A stretch of DNA of 7,856 bases, taken from NCBI GenBank assembly GCA_043784465.1, contig JAYVYJ010000091.1, forward strand, positions 1 through 7,856. Direction: 5' to 3'. The notes under the pieces were generated by a model. The model had not been told where the DNA came from. It saw only the letters and a list, made by a program, of their open reading frames with translations, and made no database searches. The position numbers and the translations under genes are program-made. The stretch comes from Roseiarcus sp043784465 (lineage in GTDB: Bacteria > Pseudomonadota > Alphaproteobacteria > Rhizobiales > Beijerinckiaceae). Of the stretch, positions 1-5,825 are shown piece after piece; position 1 is the stretch's first letter, and each line of letters begins with the position of its first letter.

Positions 1-302
1 GCGTGATCTTTTGTGTGTCGAAGAGCCGGAGAATCAACTTTATCCGACCCTTATGCCGGAATTGGCGGACGAGTTTCAATCGTATGCGCAACGTGGAGGC
101 CAGGTCTTCGTCTCGACCCACTCGCCCGATTTCCTGAACTCCGTCGAGCCGAAGTCGCTCTTCGTTTTGACCAAAGACGAATGGGGTTACGCAAATTCGC
201 AATGCGGTCGATTTTCCGCAGATCAAGGCGCTTTACGACGACGGCGACAAGCTGGGCTGGCTGTGGCGCCAACGCATGTTTCCGGGCGCCGATCCGCAAT
301 GA
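1..302 (+). pseudogene. AAA/ABC-type ATPase, C-terminal part, frameshifted and cut by window edge
   Basis: Only the C-terminal ~100 residues are in the window. Frame 2 reads a Walker B segment (LLCVEEPENQLYP, acidic pair EE, with the D-loop-like PEN), then an H-loop histidine in VSTHSPDFLNS, as in AAA_21/AAA_15-type ATPases related to OLD and RecF/SMC proteins. After FVLTKDEWG (about position 186) the family-like tail continues only in another frame: DFPQIKALYDDGDKLGWLW, then RQRMFPGADPQ and TGA at 300-302. One extra base, most simply in the GGGG run at 183-186, explains this. The tail stop overlaps the ATG of the next gene (ATGA), as expected for a translationally coupled operon. As read here, the protein would lose its normal tail and run in frame into the DUF4276 gene. 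A sequencing or assembly error cannot be excluded. The ATPase assignment is firm; the exact subfamily is not. Confidence 0.75.
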
Positions 303-853
303 ACGATATTGTGGTGTTCGCTGAGGAGACTTCAGGCCGCATCATCGCCGAAGCTCTCGCACATACTTTGGGGATTGGCTCTCGAACCCGCTGCATCGAA
401 CATCAAGGGAAGAGCGATCTCGAAAAATCGTTTCCGAAGAAGATTCGGACTTGGGGCCGCCAGGCGCGCTTCATCGTCATGCGCGACAACAACGGCGCCA
501 TTTGCGTGGACAAAAAGGCGATGTTGGCGCAACGAGTTCCGGCTGAGGCGGCTGACCGGGTCAAAATCCGGCTCGTGCTGCAAGAACTGGAGAGTTGGTT
601 CATAGGCGACCCCCACGCTTTGCACGAGGCCAATTTGATTGACGCTAATCTTGCGGCAAGATGGCCTTTCAAGGCTAAATTTCGAAAGCCCGATTCAATC
701 CGCCACGCGAAGGAGGCGTTACATAAGCAGATTGAAGGTCGCGGCCAGATCGAACTGGCCCGGCTCGTCGGTCCTTGCCTACGCCCGGAACGAAATCGCT
801 CGCCCTCGTTTCACGCCTTTGTCGCGGCTTTGCGCTGGGCGGCGGCGGCCTGA
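299..853 (+). CDS. DUF4276 family protein (Toprim-like, partner of the upstream ATPase)
   Basis: This 184-residue protein starts at the ATG that overlaps the ATPase stop. Visible DUF4276-type blocks are MNDIVVFAEE (residues 1-10), the HQGKSDLEKSFPKKIRTW block (35-52), RFIVMRDNNG (57-66), LQELESWFIGD (94-104) and a C-terminal NRSPSFHAFVAALRW (166-180). A glutamate after the first beta strand and an acidic D-x-N motif after a later strand match the arrangement of Toprim nuclease sites; that equivalence is inference. DUF4276 genes commonly follow AAA ATPase genes, and such pairs are suspected to act in phage defence, but no function is proven here. There is no Shine-Dalgarno before the ATG, so translation probably depends on the upstream gene. 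The 3' end overlaps nth by 43 bp on the opposite strand. The open frame continues upstream to the window edge only because of the frameshift in the ATPase. Confidence 0.8.
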   Translation: MNDIVVFAEETSGRIIAEALAHTLGIGSRTRCIEHQGKSDLEKSFPKKIRTWGRQARFIVMRDNNGAICVDKKAMLAQRVPAEAADRVKIRLVLQELESWFIGDPHALHEANLIDANLAARWPFKAKFRKPDSIRHAKEALHKQIEGRGQIELARLVGPCLRPERNRSPSFHAFVAALRWAAAA

Positions 854-1551
854 ACGGTCGACTCAGACGTCGCCTTCCCCTCCCACGTACAAACATCTGC
901 GATCACACATGCCCCGCACTCCGGCGCCCGCGCCTTGCACGTGTACCGTCCGTGCAGGATCAGCCAGTGATGGGCGTGCGGGAGATACCTTTCCGGCACG
1001 ACCTTCATCAACCCGTCCTCGACCTCGCGCGGCGTCTTCCCCGGCGCGATGCCCGTCCGGTTGCCCACTCGGAACACATGCGTATCGACGGCGATCGTGT
1101 TTTCGCCGAACGCCACGTTCATCACGACATTCGCGGTCTTGCGGCCGACGCCGGGCAGCGCCTCCAGCGCCTCGCGGTCATGCGGCACTTGGCCGCTGTG
1201 CTTGTCGATCAACGCGTGGCTCAGCGCGATCACGTTTTTGGCTTTGTTTCGGAAAAGGCCAATGGACTTAATATGTTCGCGCACGCTCTCCTCGCCGAGC
1301 GCCACCATTTTGGCGGGCGTGTCGGCGATGGCGAATAGGGGCTTGGTGGCCTTATTGACGCTGACGTCGGTGGCTTGCGCGCTGAGCGCCACCGCGACGA
1401 CGAGCGTATAGGGATTGATGTATTCGAGTTCGGTGCGTGGGGTGGGCGAGACGGCGGCGAGCCGTTCGAAGATCGTCTGCGCACGCTCCGCGAGGCGGGA
1501 CGCTCTTGCGGAGAGTTTGGTCTTGACCGTTCTGCGCTTCGCGAGTCCCAT
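811..1551 (-). CDS. nth: Endonuclease III (DNA glycosylase/AP lyase)
   Basis: This is a base excision repair enzyme that removes oxidised pyrimidines and cleaves the abasic site. The 246-residue protein carries the complete signature. SAQATDVSVNKAT (57-69) is followed by the helix-hairpin-helix LPGVGRKTANVV (132-143) with catalytic Lys138, then AVDTHVFRV (154-162) with catalytic Asp156, HHWLILHGR (194-202), and a 4Fe-4S loop with Cys205, 212, 215 and 221 in the classic C-x6-C-x2-C-x5-C spacing. It is longer than the E. coli enzyme (211 aa) through a basic N-terminal tail of about 20 residues and an Ala/Lys/Thr-rich C-terminal tail of about 25, both plausible for an alphaproteobacterial copy. 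The start is well fixed: a strong purine-rich site (AAGGGGGAGG, 1565-1556) lies 4 nt before the ATG, and an in-frame TAA stop (1566-1564) lies just upstream. Its start overlaps the divergent DUF2244 gene and its end overlaps DUF4276. Confidence 0.97.
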   Translation of the reverse strand: MGLAKRRTVKTKLSARASRLAERAQTIFERLAAVSPTPRTELEYINPYTLVVAVALSAQATDVSVNKATKPLFAIADTPAKMVALGEESVREHIKSIGLFRNKAKNVIALSHALIDKHSGQVPHDREALEALPGVGRKTANVVMNVAFGENTIAVDTHVFRVGNRTGIAPGKTPREVEDGLMKVVPERYLPHAHHWLILHGRYTCKARAPECGACVIADVCTWEGKATSESTVQAAAAQRKAATKA

Positions 1552-2083
1552 GATGCCTCCCCCTTACACGCCCGATCCCGAGCCTCCACCCGAAATGCCC
1601 GATCTCGACGCGCCGCTGTTCGAAGACACGCTGACCCCTCACCGATCGCTGGGGCCGCGCGGCTTCCGCGTGCTGATGGCTTCGACCGTCGTGCTGTCGG
1701 CTATCGTTACAATCCCGTTCTTCCTTCTACGGGCGTGGCCCATCGTCGGGTTCATGGGGCTCGACCTCCTCGCCGTTTATGTCGCGTTTCGCGTCAACTT
1801 CCGCGCTGCGCGGGCGCGCGAGCATTTTCGGCTGACGTATTTTGAGTTGCTGTTCGAGCGCGTCAGCCCGCGCGGCGCGCGGCGGCAATGGCGAATGTCG
1901 CCCAGCTTCGTGCGGCTGGAGCGGATCGACGACGAGGAATATGGCCCGCAGCGGCTGACGCTGCACAGCCGCGGCCAAAGTTGGCGGATCGCCACCGGCG
2001 TCGGCCCCGAACGCAAGGCGGAGTTCGCCGGCGGCCTCGCCCGCGCGCTGGTCGAGGCGCGTCGCGGCCCGCGATTTTCGTGA
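1550..2083 (+). CDS. DUF2244 domain-containing membrane protein
   Basis: This 177-residue protein of unknown function belongs to the DUF2244 (COG5488) family, common in Alphaproteobacteria. A proline-rich N-terminus (1-17) is followed by the family opening FEDTLTPHRSLGPRGFRVLM (24-43). Two transmembrane segments follow (about 41-60, and 63-82 including WPIVGFMGLDLLAVYVAFRVN). A soluble C-terminal domain then has family-like blocks FRLTYFELLFERVSPRG (93-109), QWRMSPSFVRLE (113-124) and LTLHSRGQSWRIATGVGPERK (136-156). It is probably an inner-membrane protein with its C-terminal domain in the cytoplasm (inference). The start is uncertain: ATGs at 1550, 1553 and 1595 are in frame and none has a convincing Shine-Dalgarno. 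With the 1550 start it overlaps the nth start codon. The gene lies 11 nt before the DUF2842 gene and is likely co-transcribed with it. Confidence 0.88.
   Translation: MMPPPYTPDPEPPPEMPDLDAPLFEDTLTPHRSLGPRGFRVLMASTVVLSAIVTIPFFLLRAWPIVGFMGLDLLAVYVAFRVNFRAARAREHFRLTYFELLFERVSPRGARRQWRMSPSFVRLERIDDEEYGPQRLTLHSRGQSWRIATGVGPERKAEFAGGLARALVEARRGPRFS
1556..1565 (-). promoter_or_regulatory. Strong ribosome-binding site of nth
   Basis: On the minus strand AAGGGGGAGG is followed by CATC and the ATG at 1551. An in-frame stop immediately upstream leaves this as the only reasonable start. The site lies inside the first codons of the divergent DUF2244 gene. Confidence 0.7.
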
Positions 2084-2094
2084 TAGGATTGCGA

Positions 2095-2313
2095 ATGCAT
2101 CCCTCGTTCCGCAAACTCGTCGGCGCCGCCGCCATGCTGGCCTTCGTGGTCGTCTACGCGCTGGTCGCCATGGCTTTGGCCGATTCGCGGCCCGTCAACG
2201 CGGCGCCGGGGATCGTGCGCTCGCTCGTCTACATCGTGCTCGGCCTCGCCTGGGTGCTGCCGATGATGCCCCTGATTCTCTGGATGGAGCGCGGACGTTT
2301 TACGCGACGTTGA
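2095..2313 (+). CDS. DUF2842 family small membrane protein
   Basis: This 72-residue protein has two predicted transmembrane helices (about 8-28, AMLAFVVVYALVAMALA, and 42-63, SLVYIVLGLAWVLPMMPLI). The pattern of RKLVG at the start, VYALVAMALA in the first helix and LAWVLPMMPLILWM near the end is typical of DUF2842, a family of unknown function largely confined to Alphaproteobacteria. The ATG is preceded by AGGA at 2084-2087 with 7 nt spacing. The short gap from the DUF2244 stop suggests a two-gene operon of small membrane proteins. The last 14 bp overlap the 3' end of the convergent deacetylase gene. Confidence 0.85.
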   Translation: MHPSFRKLVGAAAMLAFVVVYALVAMALADSRPVNAAPGIVRSLVYIVLGLAWVLPMMPLILWMERGRFTRR

Positions 2314-3334
2314 CGCGCCGTCCCCGGTTCCAGACCCGAAACGGAGCGCCAGACAAAAGAATGTCGAGATACCCCAGATCCTGCCACAGCCCATTCAGCG
2401 AGACGCGCGGGAGCGCAAGGCGGGCGCCGACATGTTCGGGAAACAGCAGGCCGGGCCGCGTCGTCACGGCGATTTCGTAGCCAGCCTGCGCGGCCAGGGC
2501 GAATTCTCGGGGGCCGGCGCTGGTGGGGTCGCCGACGGGATAGGCGAATTGCGTGACGGCGCGGCCGAGGCGCGCCTCCAGCGCGATCCGGCTTTGGGAT
2601 AATTCCCCCAGCGCGTCGGCCTCTGGCCAGTGGGCGAGGCGGCGATGGGACAGGCTATGAGCGCCGACCGTCATGAGCGGATGCTGCGCGAAGGCGGCGG
2701 TTTCGTGCCAGTCGAGGAAAATTTCGTCGGCGATGACGGCGCTCGACACGCCGGACTCCTGCGCCAGCCGCCCCACTGCCTCCAGCAGGGCCGCCTCGGG
2801 GCGGGCGCGCAAATTCCAGTAGACGCGCTCGTAGGCGGCGGATTTCTCCAGCGGCGTGCGGGCGGACAGCACGAGGCCCGGGGCCTCGAGACGGTCGAGG
2901 CGACGAATCGCCTCCTCAAGCTCCATCCACCACAGCCGCGCGGTGCGCTCGATGAAGCCGATGCAGAAAAACACGGTCGCGGGCGCGTTATGTTTTTCCA
3001 GAACGGGCAAGGCGAGGTCGCGGGTGTCGCGATAGCCGTCGTCGAACGTCAGCGCGGCGAAGGGAGGCCCGCCGTGGTCAAGGCGGCGCAGGGCCTCGGC
3101 GAGGGTGACGAATTCGAAGCCCTTTTGCGCGATGCGCCCGAGCGCGGCGTCAAGGAAATCCGGCGTCACTTCCAAAAGGCGATTGGGCGCGTAGCCCGGC
3201 GTCGGCGGCGAGAACGGGCGCACGCGGTGCAGCGCGAGGATGAGCCCGGCGCCGGGCTGCGCGAACGCGCGGTGCAGGCCGGTCGCCTGCATCGCCTTGA
3301 AGCCGGCCCCGATGAGCCGCCGTTTGAAGGACAA
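2300..3334 (-). CDS. Polysaccharide deacetylase family protein (NodB/CE4)
   Basis: This 344-residue carbohydrate esterase family 4 enzyme is expected to remove acetyl (or other acyl) groups from a cell-surface or exported polysaccharide in a metal-dependent reaction. Motif 1 is LTFDDGYRD (95-103), with the catalytic and metal-binding Asp98 and Asp99. Motif 2 is HSLSH (226-230), the H-x3-H metal ligands. A FAYPVGDP block (263-270) follows. No clear signal peptide is seen; the N-terminus is basic, so the protein may act in the cytoplasm or as a peripheral protein. The start is TTG at 3334, with GGAG (3344-3341) 7 nt upstream on the coding strand. No ATG is available between it and the in-frame stop at 3361-3359, and the next ATG (residue 15) would cut conserved sequence. 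It is divergent from the GNAT gene across a 126-bp gap, and its 3' end overlaps DUF2842. Confidence 0.92.
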   Translation of the reverse strand: MSFKRRLIGAGFKAMQATGLHRAFAQPGAGLILALHRVRPFSPPTPGYAPNRLLEVTPDFLDAALGRIAQKGFEFVTLAEALRRLDHGGPPFAALTFDDGYRDTRDLALPVLEKHNAPATVFFCIGFIERTARLWWMELEEAIRRLDRLEAPGLVLSARTPLEKSAAYERVYWNLRARPEAALLEAVGRLAQESGVSSAVIADEIFLDWHETAAFAQHPLMTVGAHSLSHRRLAHWPEADALGELSQSRIALEARLGRAVTQFAYPVGDPTSAGPREFALAAQAGYEIAVTTRPGLLFPEHVGARLALPRVSLNGLWQDLGYLDILLSGAPFRVWNRGRRVNVA

Positions 3335-3363
3335 AGCGGTCTCCGTGACGTTTGCGCCTCATC

Positions 3364-3398
3364 TTGAGGAGGATGTCTTTACGTATTGTAATCCTCCT
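3364..3398 (+). promoter_or_regulatory. Sigma70-like promoter overlapped by an inverted repeat (putative operator)
   Basis: TTGAGG (3364-3369) and TGTAAT (3387-3392) are separated by exactly 17 nt. They match the -35 consensus at 4 of 6 and the -10 consensus at 5 of 6 positions, facing the GNAT gene. A perfect dyad, AGGAGGAT (3367-3374) and ATCCTCCT (3391-3398), overlaps both boxes with a 16-nt spacer; the arm centres are 24 bp apart. On the minus strand TACAAT (3390-3385) could be a -10 for the deacetylase gene, but I see no good -35 for it. The layout is that of an operator whose regulator would block the promoter. The regulator is not identifiable. Confidence 0.55.
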
Positions 3399-3460
3399 GA
3401 GCGCAACCTTCCTCGCGTGAATCCGGCGGCGCGCGGCGCGCATTTTTGGAGGGGGCGCAA

Positions 3461-4603
3461 ATGACCATGGCGCTCGACCTTGCGCGCGACGAGGCGACGG
3501 CGCCCTTCGCCGCCGTCGAAGTGCTTTTTGAAATCGAAGCCGCCCGGCCGGTACTGGCCGCGCTCGCTACGCGCGCGAGCGCCTATCAGTCGGCCGCTTA
3601 CCTCGACGCATGGGCGCGCGCGTTCTCCGCGCGGCTCGCGTTTGTCGTCGCGCGTGACGACGCGGGGGAGCCGACGGCGGCGCTGGCGCTCCATATCGTC
3701 AAACGCGGCCCGGTCACCATGGCGCGCTTCGCCGGAGACGGCTGGGCGAATTACCATTTCGGCCAGTTCCGCGACCCCGCGCTGTGGCGCGCGCGCGACG
3801 TCAAGGCGCTGTTGCGCGCGGCGGCGCGGACGGCGGGCGTCGATCTCTACGCCTTCATGCATTGCCCTCCTTGCTGGGAGGGCGCGATCAATCCGTTGCT
3901 GGCGCTTTCCGGGACGCCAAGCCCCAGCCCCGCTTTGGCGACCCGTCTCCGCGCGACGCACGCCGAGTGGCTGGACGCACATTTTTCGCACGCGACCCAG
4001 AAGAAGCTGCGCAAGAAGCTGAAGAAGCTGGAAGATTTCGGCGCGGTGGCGCACCGTCGCGCAGGCGACGCCGGGGAGGCGATGCGCTTTCTGGACGCCA
4101 TGCTTGTCCACAAAGCGGGGCAGGCGCAAGCTCGCGGCGAGCCCGATGCCTTTGCGCAAGTGCAAGTGCGCGACCTGCTGAGACGGCTCGTCGCGGGCGG
4201 CTCCATGGAACTGCACGCGCTTGTGGCGGGAGAACGCATCCTCGCCGTTCTGGGCATGCTCGCGTCGGGGCGCAGGCTTTCGGGGCTGGTGATTTCCCAT
4301 GACGGCGACGTTCGCGTGGCCGCCGCCACGCCCGGCGTCCAACTCTTTACGCAGGTCGCCCGCGACGCTTGCGCGCGCGGCTTCGAGACGGTCGATCTGG
4401 GCGTCGGGGACGCCCGCTACAAGCGGGAGACGTGCGAGATCGAGGAGAGATTGCACGACCTCGCTTTTGGCGTATCGCCGCTCGGACGCATCGCTGCGCC
4501 GCTCTATCTGGGCGTGCGCACCGCGATGGGCGCGATCAAGCGCCGCCCGGCGCTGCACGCCTGCGCCCGGACGCTGGTTCACCTGCTCAGACGGACGCGA
4601 TGA
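3461..4603 (+). CDS. GNAT-family acyltransferase, CelD/BcsL-like (Acetyltransf_6 type)
   Basis: This 380-residue protein resembles the GNAT/FemAB-like family once annotated as 'involved in cellulose biosynthesis' (CelD), which is often found in exopolysaccharide loci. The N-terminal half has the family-like SAYQSAAYLDAWARAF (40-55) and FAGDGWANYHFGQ (90-102). A basic helix KKLRKKLKKLEDFG (181-194) leads into the acetyltransferase fold (about 195-335) with MELHALVAGERILAVLG (249-265), the GVQLFTQVARDACARG block (292-307) and the diagnostic ETVDLGVGDARYKRE (309-323). It probably transfers an acyl group to a surface glycan or its precursor; the substrate is unknown. The start is fixed by GGAGGGGG (3448-3455) 5 nt before the ATG. 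The divergent deacetylase neighbour suggests opposing acylation and deacylation of the same class of glycan (inference). The 3' end overlaps the EamA gene by 17 bp. Confidence 0.88.
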   Translation: MTMALDLARDEATAPFAAVEVLFEIEAARPVLAALATRASAYQSAAYLDAWARAFSARLAFVVARDDAGEPTAALALHIVKRGPVTMARFAGDGWANYHFGQFRDPALWRARDVKALLRAAARTAGVDLYAFMHCPPCWEGAINPLLALSGTPSPSPALATRLRATHAEWLDAHFSHATQKKLRKKLKKLEDFGAVAHRRAGDAGEAMRFLDAMLVHKAGQAQARGEPDAFAQVQVRDLLRRLVAGGSMELHALVAGERILAVLGMLASGRRLSGLVISHDGDVRVAAATPGVQLFTQVARDACARGFETVDLGVGDARYKRETCEIEERLHDLAFGVSPLGRIAAPLYLGVRTAMGAIKRRPALHACARTLVHLLRRTR

Positions 4604-5429
4604 CGGCGCCGCAGACGATGGCCGCGCAAGCCAAGCCGAGCGCCGCCGTCGCCGGGGCGTACCCCGCCCCCACCAGCAGTATCGTCGAAAGAGCAGGGGC
4701 CGCGTAGGCGCCGACGCCGAGGAGGCGAATGTCGCCGTGCTTGACGCCATAATCCCACAGGTAAAACGCCAGACCGACCGGCCCGACGCCAAGCGCTGCG
4801 ATTGCCGCGATTTCGCTCGTCCGCGTCGGCCAGACGGTCGTTTCAAAGGCGAAATGACAGACCCAGGCGAGGGTCGAGGTGGCCAGGCAAAAGCCGGCCA
4901 CGGCCTCCGTCGGAGCCTCGCGCAACAGCCGCGAGGCGAGGGAATAGCCCGACCATATGAAGGCGCAACCCAAGGCCAGCAGGAGGCCCAGGCCCGGCGG
5001 CGCGCCGGCGCCAGCGCCGCCGATCAACAGCGCCGCACCCGCAAAGCCAAGCGCCGCGCCCGCCACATGGCGCCCACGCAGCCGCTCGCCTGGCAGAAAC
5101 GCGGACATCAGGACGATCAGGAGCGGCCAAAGATAGGCGACGAGGCTCGCCTGCGCCGGGGGGGCGGCGCGTAGCGCGGCAAAATAGAGCGCGTGATAAC
5201 CAAACAGGCAGCCGACTCCGACCGCCCAGACCGGCCAGGGTTGCCATAGCCGCGCGAGCCGCCGGCGCGCGGCGGCGTAACCGAGGCCGACCGCGCCGCC
5301 GATCAGGAACGTCAGCCCCGCCATCTCGAACGGCGGCGCGGCGCCGGACGCCGCCGTCAACAGCGCCAGCGTCGCCCAGAGCCCGATGGCCCCGGCGCCG
5401 ATGAGGGTCGCTCGGGCTTGGGGCTGCAT
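4587..5429 (-). CDS. EamA/DMT-family transporter
   Basis: This 280-residue inner-membrane protein is almost entirely hydrophobic, consistent with about ten transmembrane helices in two EamA repeats, and the length is typical of the drug/metabolite transporter superfamily. Characteristic segments are FGYHALYFAALRAAPPAQAS (76-95), which leads into YLWPLLIVLMSAFLPGERL (99-117), GFAGAALLIGGAG (128-140), and in the second half YLWDYGVKHGDIRLLGVGAY (223-242) and AAPALSTILLVG (243-254). The last part recalls YddG-like aromatic amino acid exporters, but substrate prediction is weak. The start was placed at the ATG at 5429, just before the first helix. The frame stays open 78 bp further upstream to 5507, but that stretch is the decayed tail of an IS630 transposase and not family sequence. 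No good ribosome-binding site precedes 5429, so the gene may have lost its native leader to the IS. Confidence 0.88.
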   Translation of the reverse strand: MQPQARATLIGAGAIGLWATLALLTAASGAAPPFEMAGLTFLIGGAVGLGYAAARRRLARLWQPWPVWAVGVGCLFGYHALYFAALRAAPPAQASLVAYLWPLLIVLMSAFLPGERLRGRHVAGAALGFAGAALLIGGAGAGAPPGLGLLLALGCAFIWSGYSLASRLLREAPTEAVAGFCLATSTLAWVCHFAFETTVWPTRTSEIAAIAALGVGPVGLAFYLWDYGVKHGDIRLLGVGAYAAPALSTILLVGAGYAPATAALGLACAAIVCGAVIASV

Positions 5430-5446
5430 AGGCTGCGCATAACAGC

Positions 5447-5462
5447 GCCGCGCACGCGCGGC
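5447..5462. repeat. 16-bp GC palindrome between EamA start and IS630 end
   Basis: GCCGCGC and GCGCGGC flank a 2-nt centre (AC at 5454-5455). It lies 18 bp upstream of the EamA start codon and ends one base before the TA (5463-5464) at the IS630 remnant boundary. It could be an operator or a hairpin in the leader. GC-rich palindromes also arise by chance in such a genome. Confidence 0.4.
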
Positions 5463-5463
5463 T

Positions 5464-5825
5464 AGAGCATGATGTCTTTCGGTAGAAACATATCCTGAAG
5501 TCATCATTTAGTTTGCGCCGTCCCGGGCGGTGAACGGGTCGATGAGGTCGCCGGTTTTTTCGGTGTCGCCTCGACGGTTCGTTGGCGGGCCTTTCGCAGC
5601 AGGCGCTGCAGCTGTGCGAATACCTGTTCGATCGGGTTGATGTCGGGGATTTAGGGGAGCAGGAAGAGCAACTTGGCTCCGACCGCACGGATCGCGGCGC
5701 GAATGACGGGTCGCGTGTGCGAACTGAGGACGTCCACAACGACGACGTCGCCTTTGGCCAGACCGGGAACGAGTGGAGTCGCGACGTAGGCTTGAAGACG
5801 CCCTCGTTGAGCGGACCATCGACGG
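5464..5825 (-). pseudogene. IS630-family transposase remnant (C-terminal half, degenerate)
   Basis: The minus strand, read across three frames, gives ATVDGPLNEGVF, then AYVATPLVPGLAKGDVVVVD with VLSSHTRPVIRAAIRAVGAK, then INPIEQVFAQLQRLLRKARQ and GDLIDPFTARDGAN, then TSGYVSTERHHAL. This is the DDE region and tail of IS630/Tc1-type transposases: the D of DVLSSH equals the usual DNLSSH aspartate, and NPIEQ holds the glutamate. The N-terminal half is absent. It is broken by single-base deletions near 5791 and at the T6 run 5555-5560, and by TAA stops where tyrosines are expected, at 5653-5651 (of P-Y-S-P-D) and 5510-5508 (of A-N-Y). The left boundary TA (5463-5464) fits the TA target of this family. 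The decayed tail is in frame with the downstream EamA gene. Confidence 0.85.

Noticed and set aside
179..205. Programmed ribosomal frameshift in the ATPase
   Set aside because: Restoring the tail would require skipping one base, yet there is no stop or rare-codon pause, stimulatory stem or known slippery heptamer here.
11..853. A single 280-residue protein combining ATPase tail and DUF4276
   Set aside because: The middle part (about residues 58-96) matches neither family, while the shifted frame gives the family-like ATPase tail and a stop overlapping the DUF4276 ATG. Two genes with a frameshift explain it better.
639..1411. Long open frames on the plus strand across nth
   Set aside because: Arg/Ser/Ala-rich products typical of antisense frames in GC-rich DNA. 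The minus strand encodes an intact endonuclease III.
2630..3367. 245-residue plus-strand frame opposite the deacetylase
   Set aside because: Low-complexity, charged product with no recognisable motifs. The deacetylase motifs on the other strand are complete.
3373..3420. 15-codon leader-peptide-like ORF (MSLRIVILLSATFLA)
   Set aside because: The AGGAGG touches the ATG with no spacing, and the predicted transcript starts near 3399, downstream of this ATG. It more likely reflects the dyad sequence.
3359..4846. 495-residue minus-strand frame
   Set aside because: It is the antisense shadow of the GNAT gene, being Arg-rich without family motifs, while the plus strand has a strong RBS and GNAT signatures.
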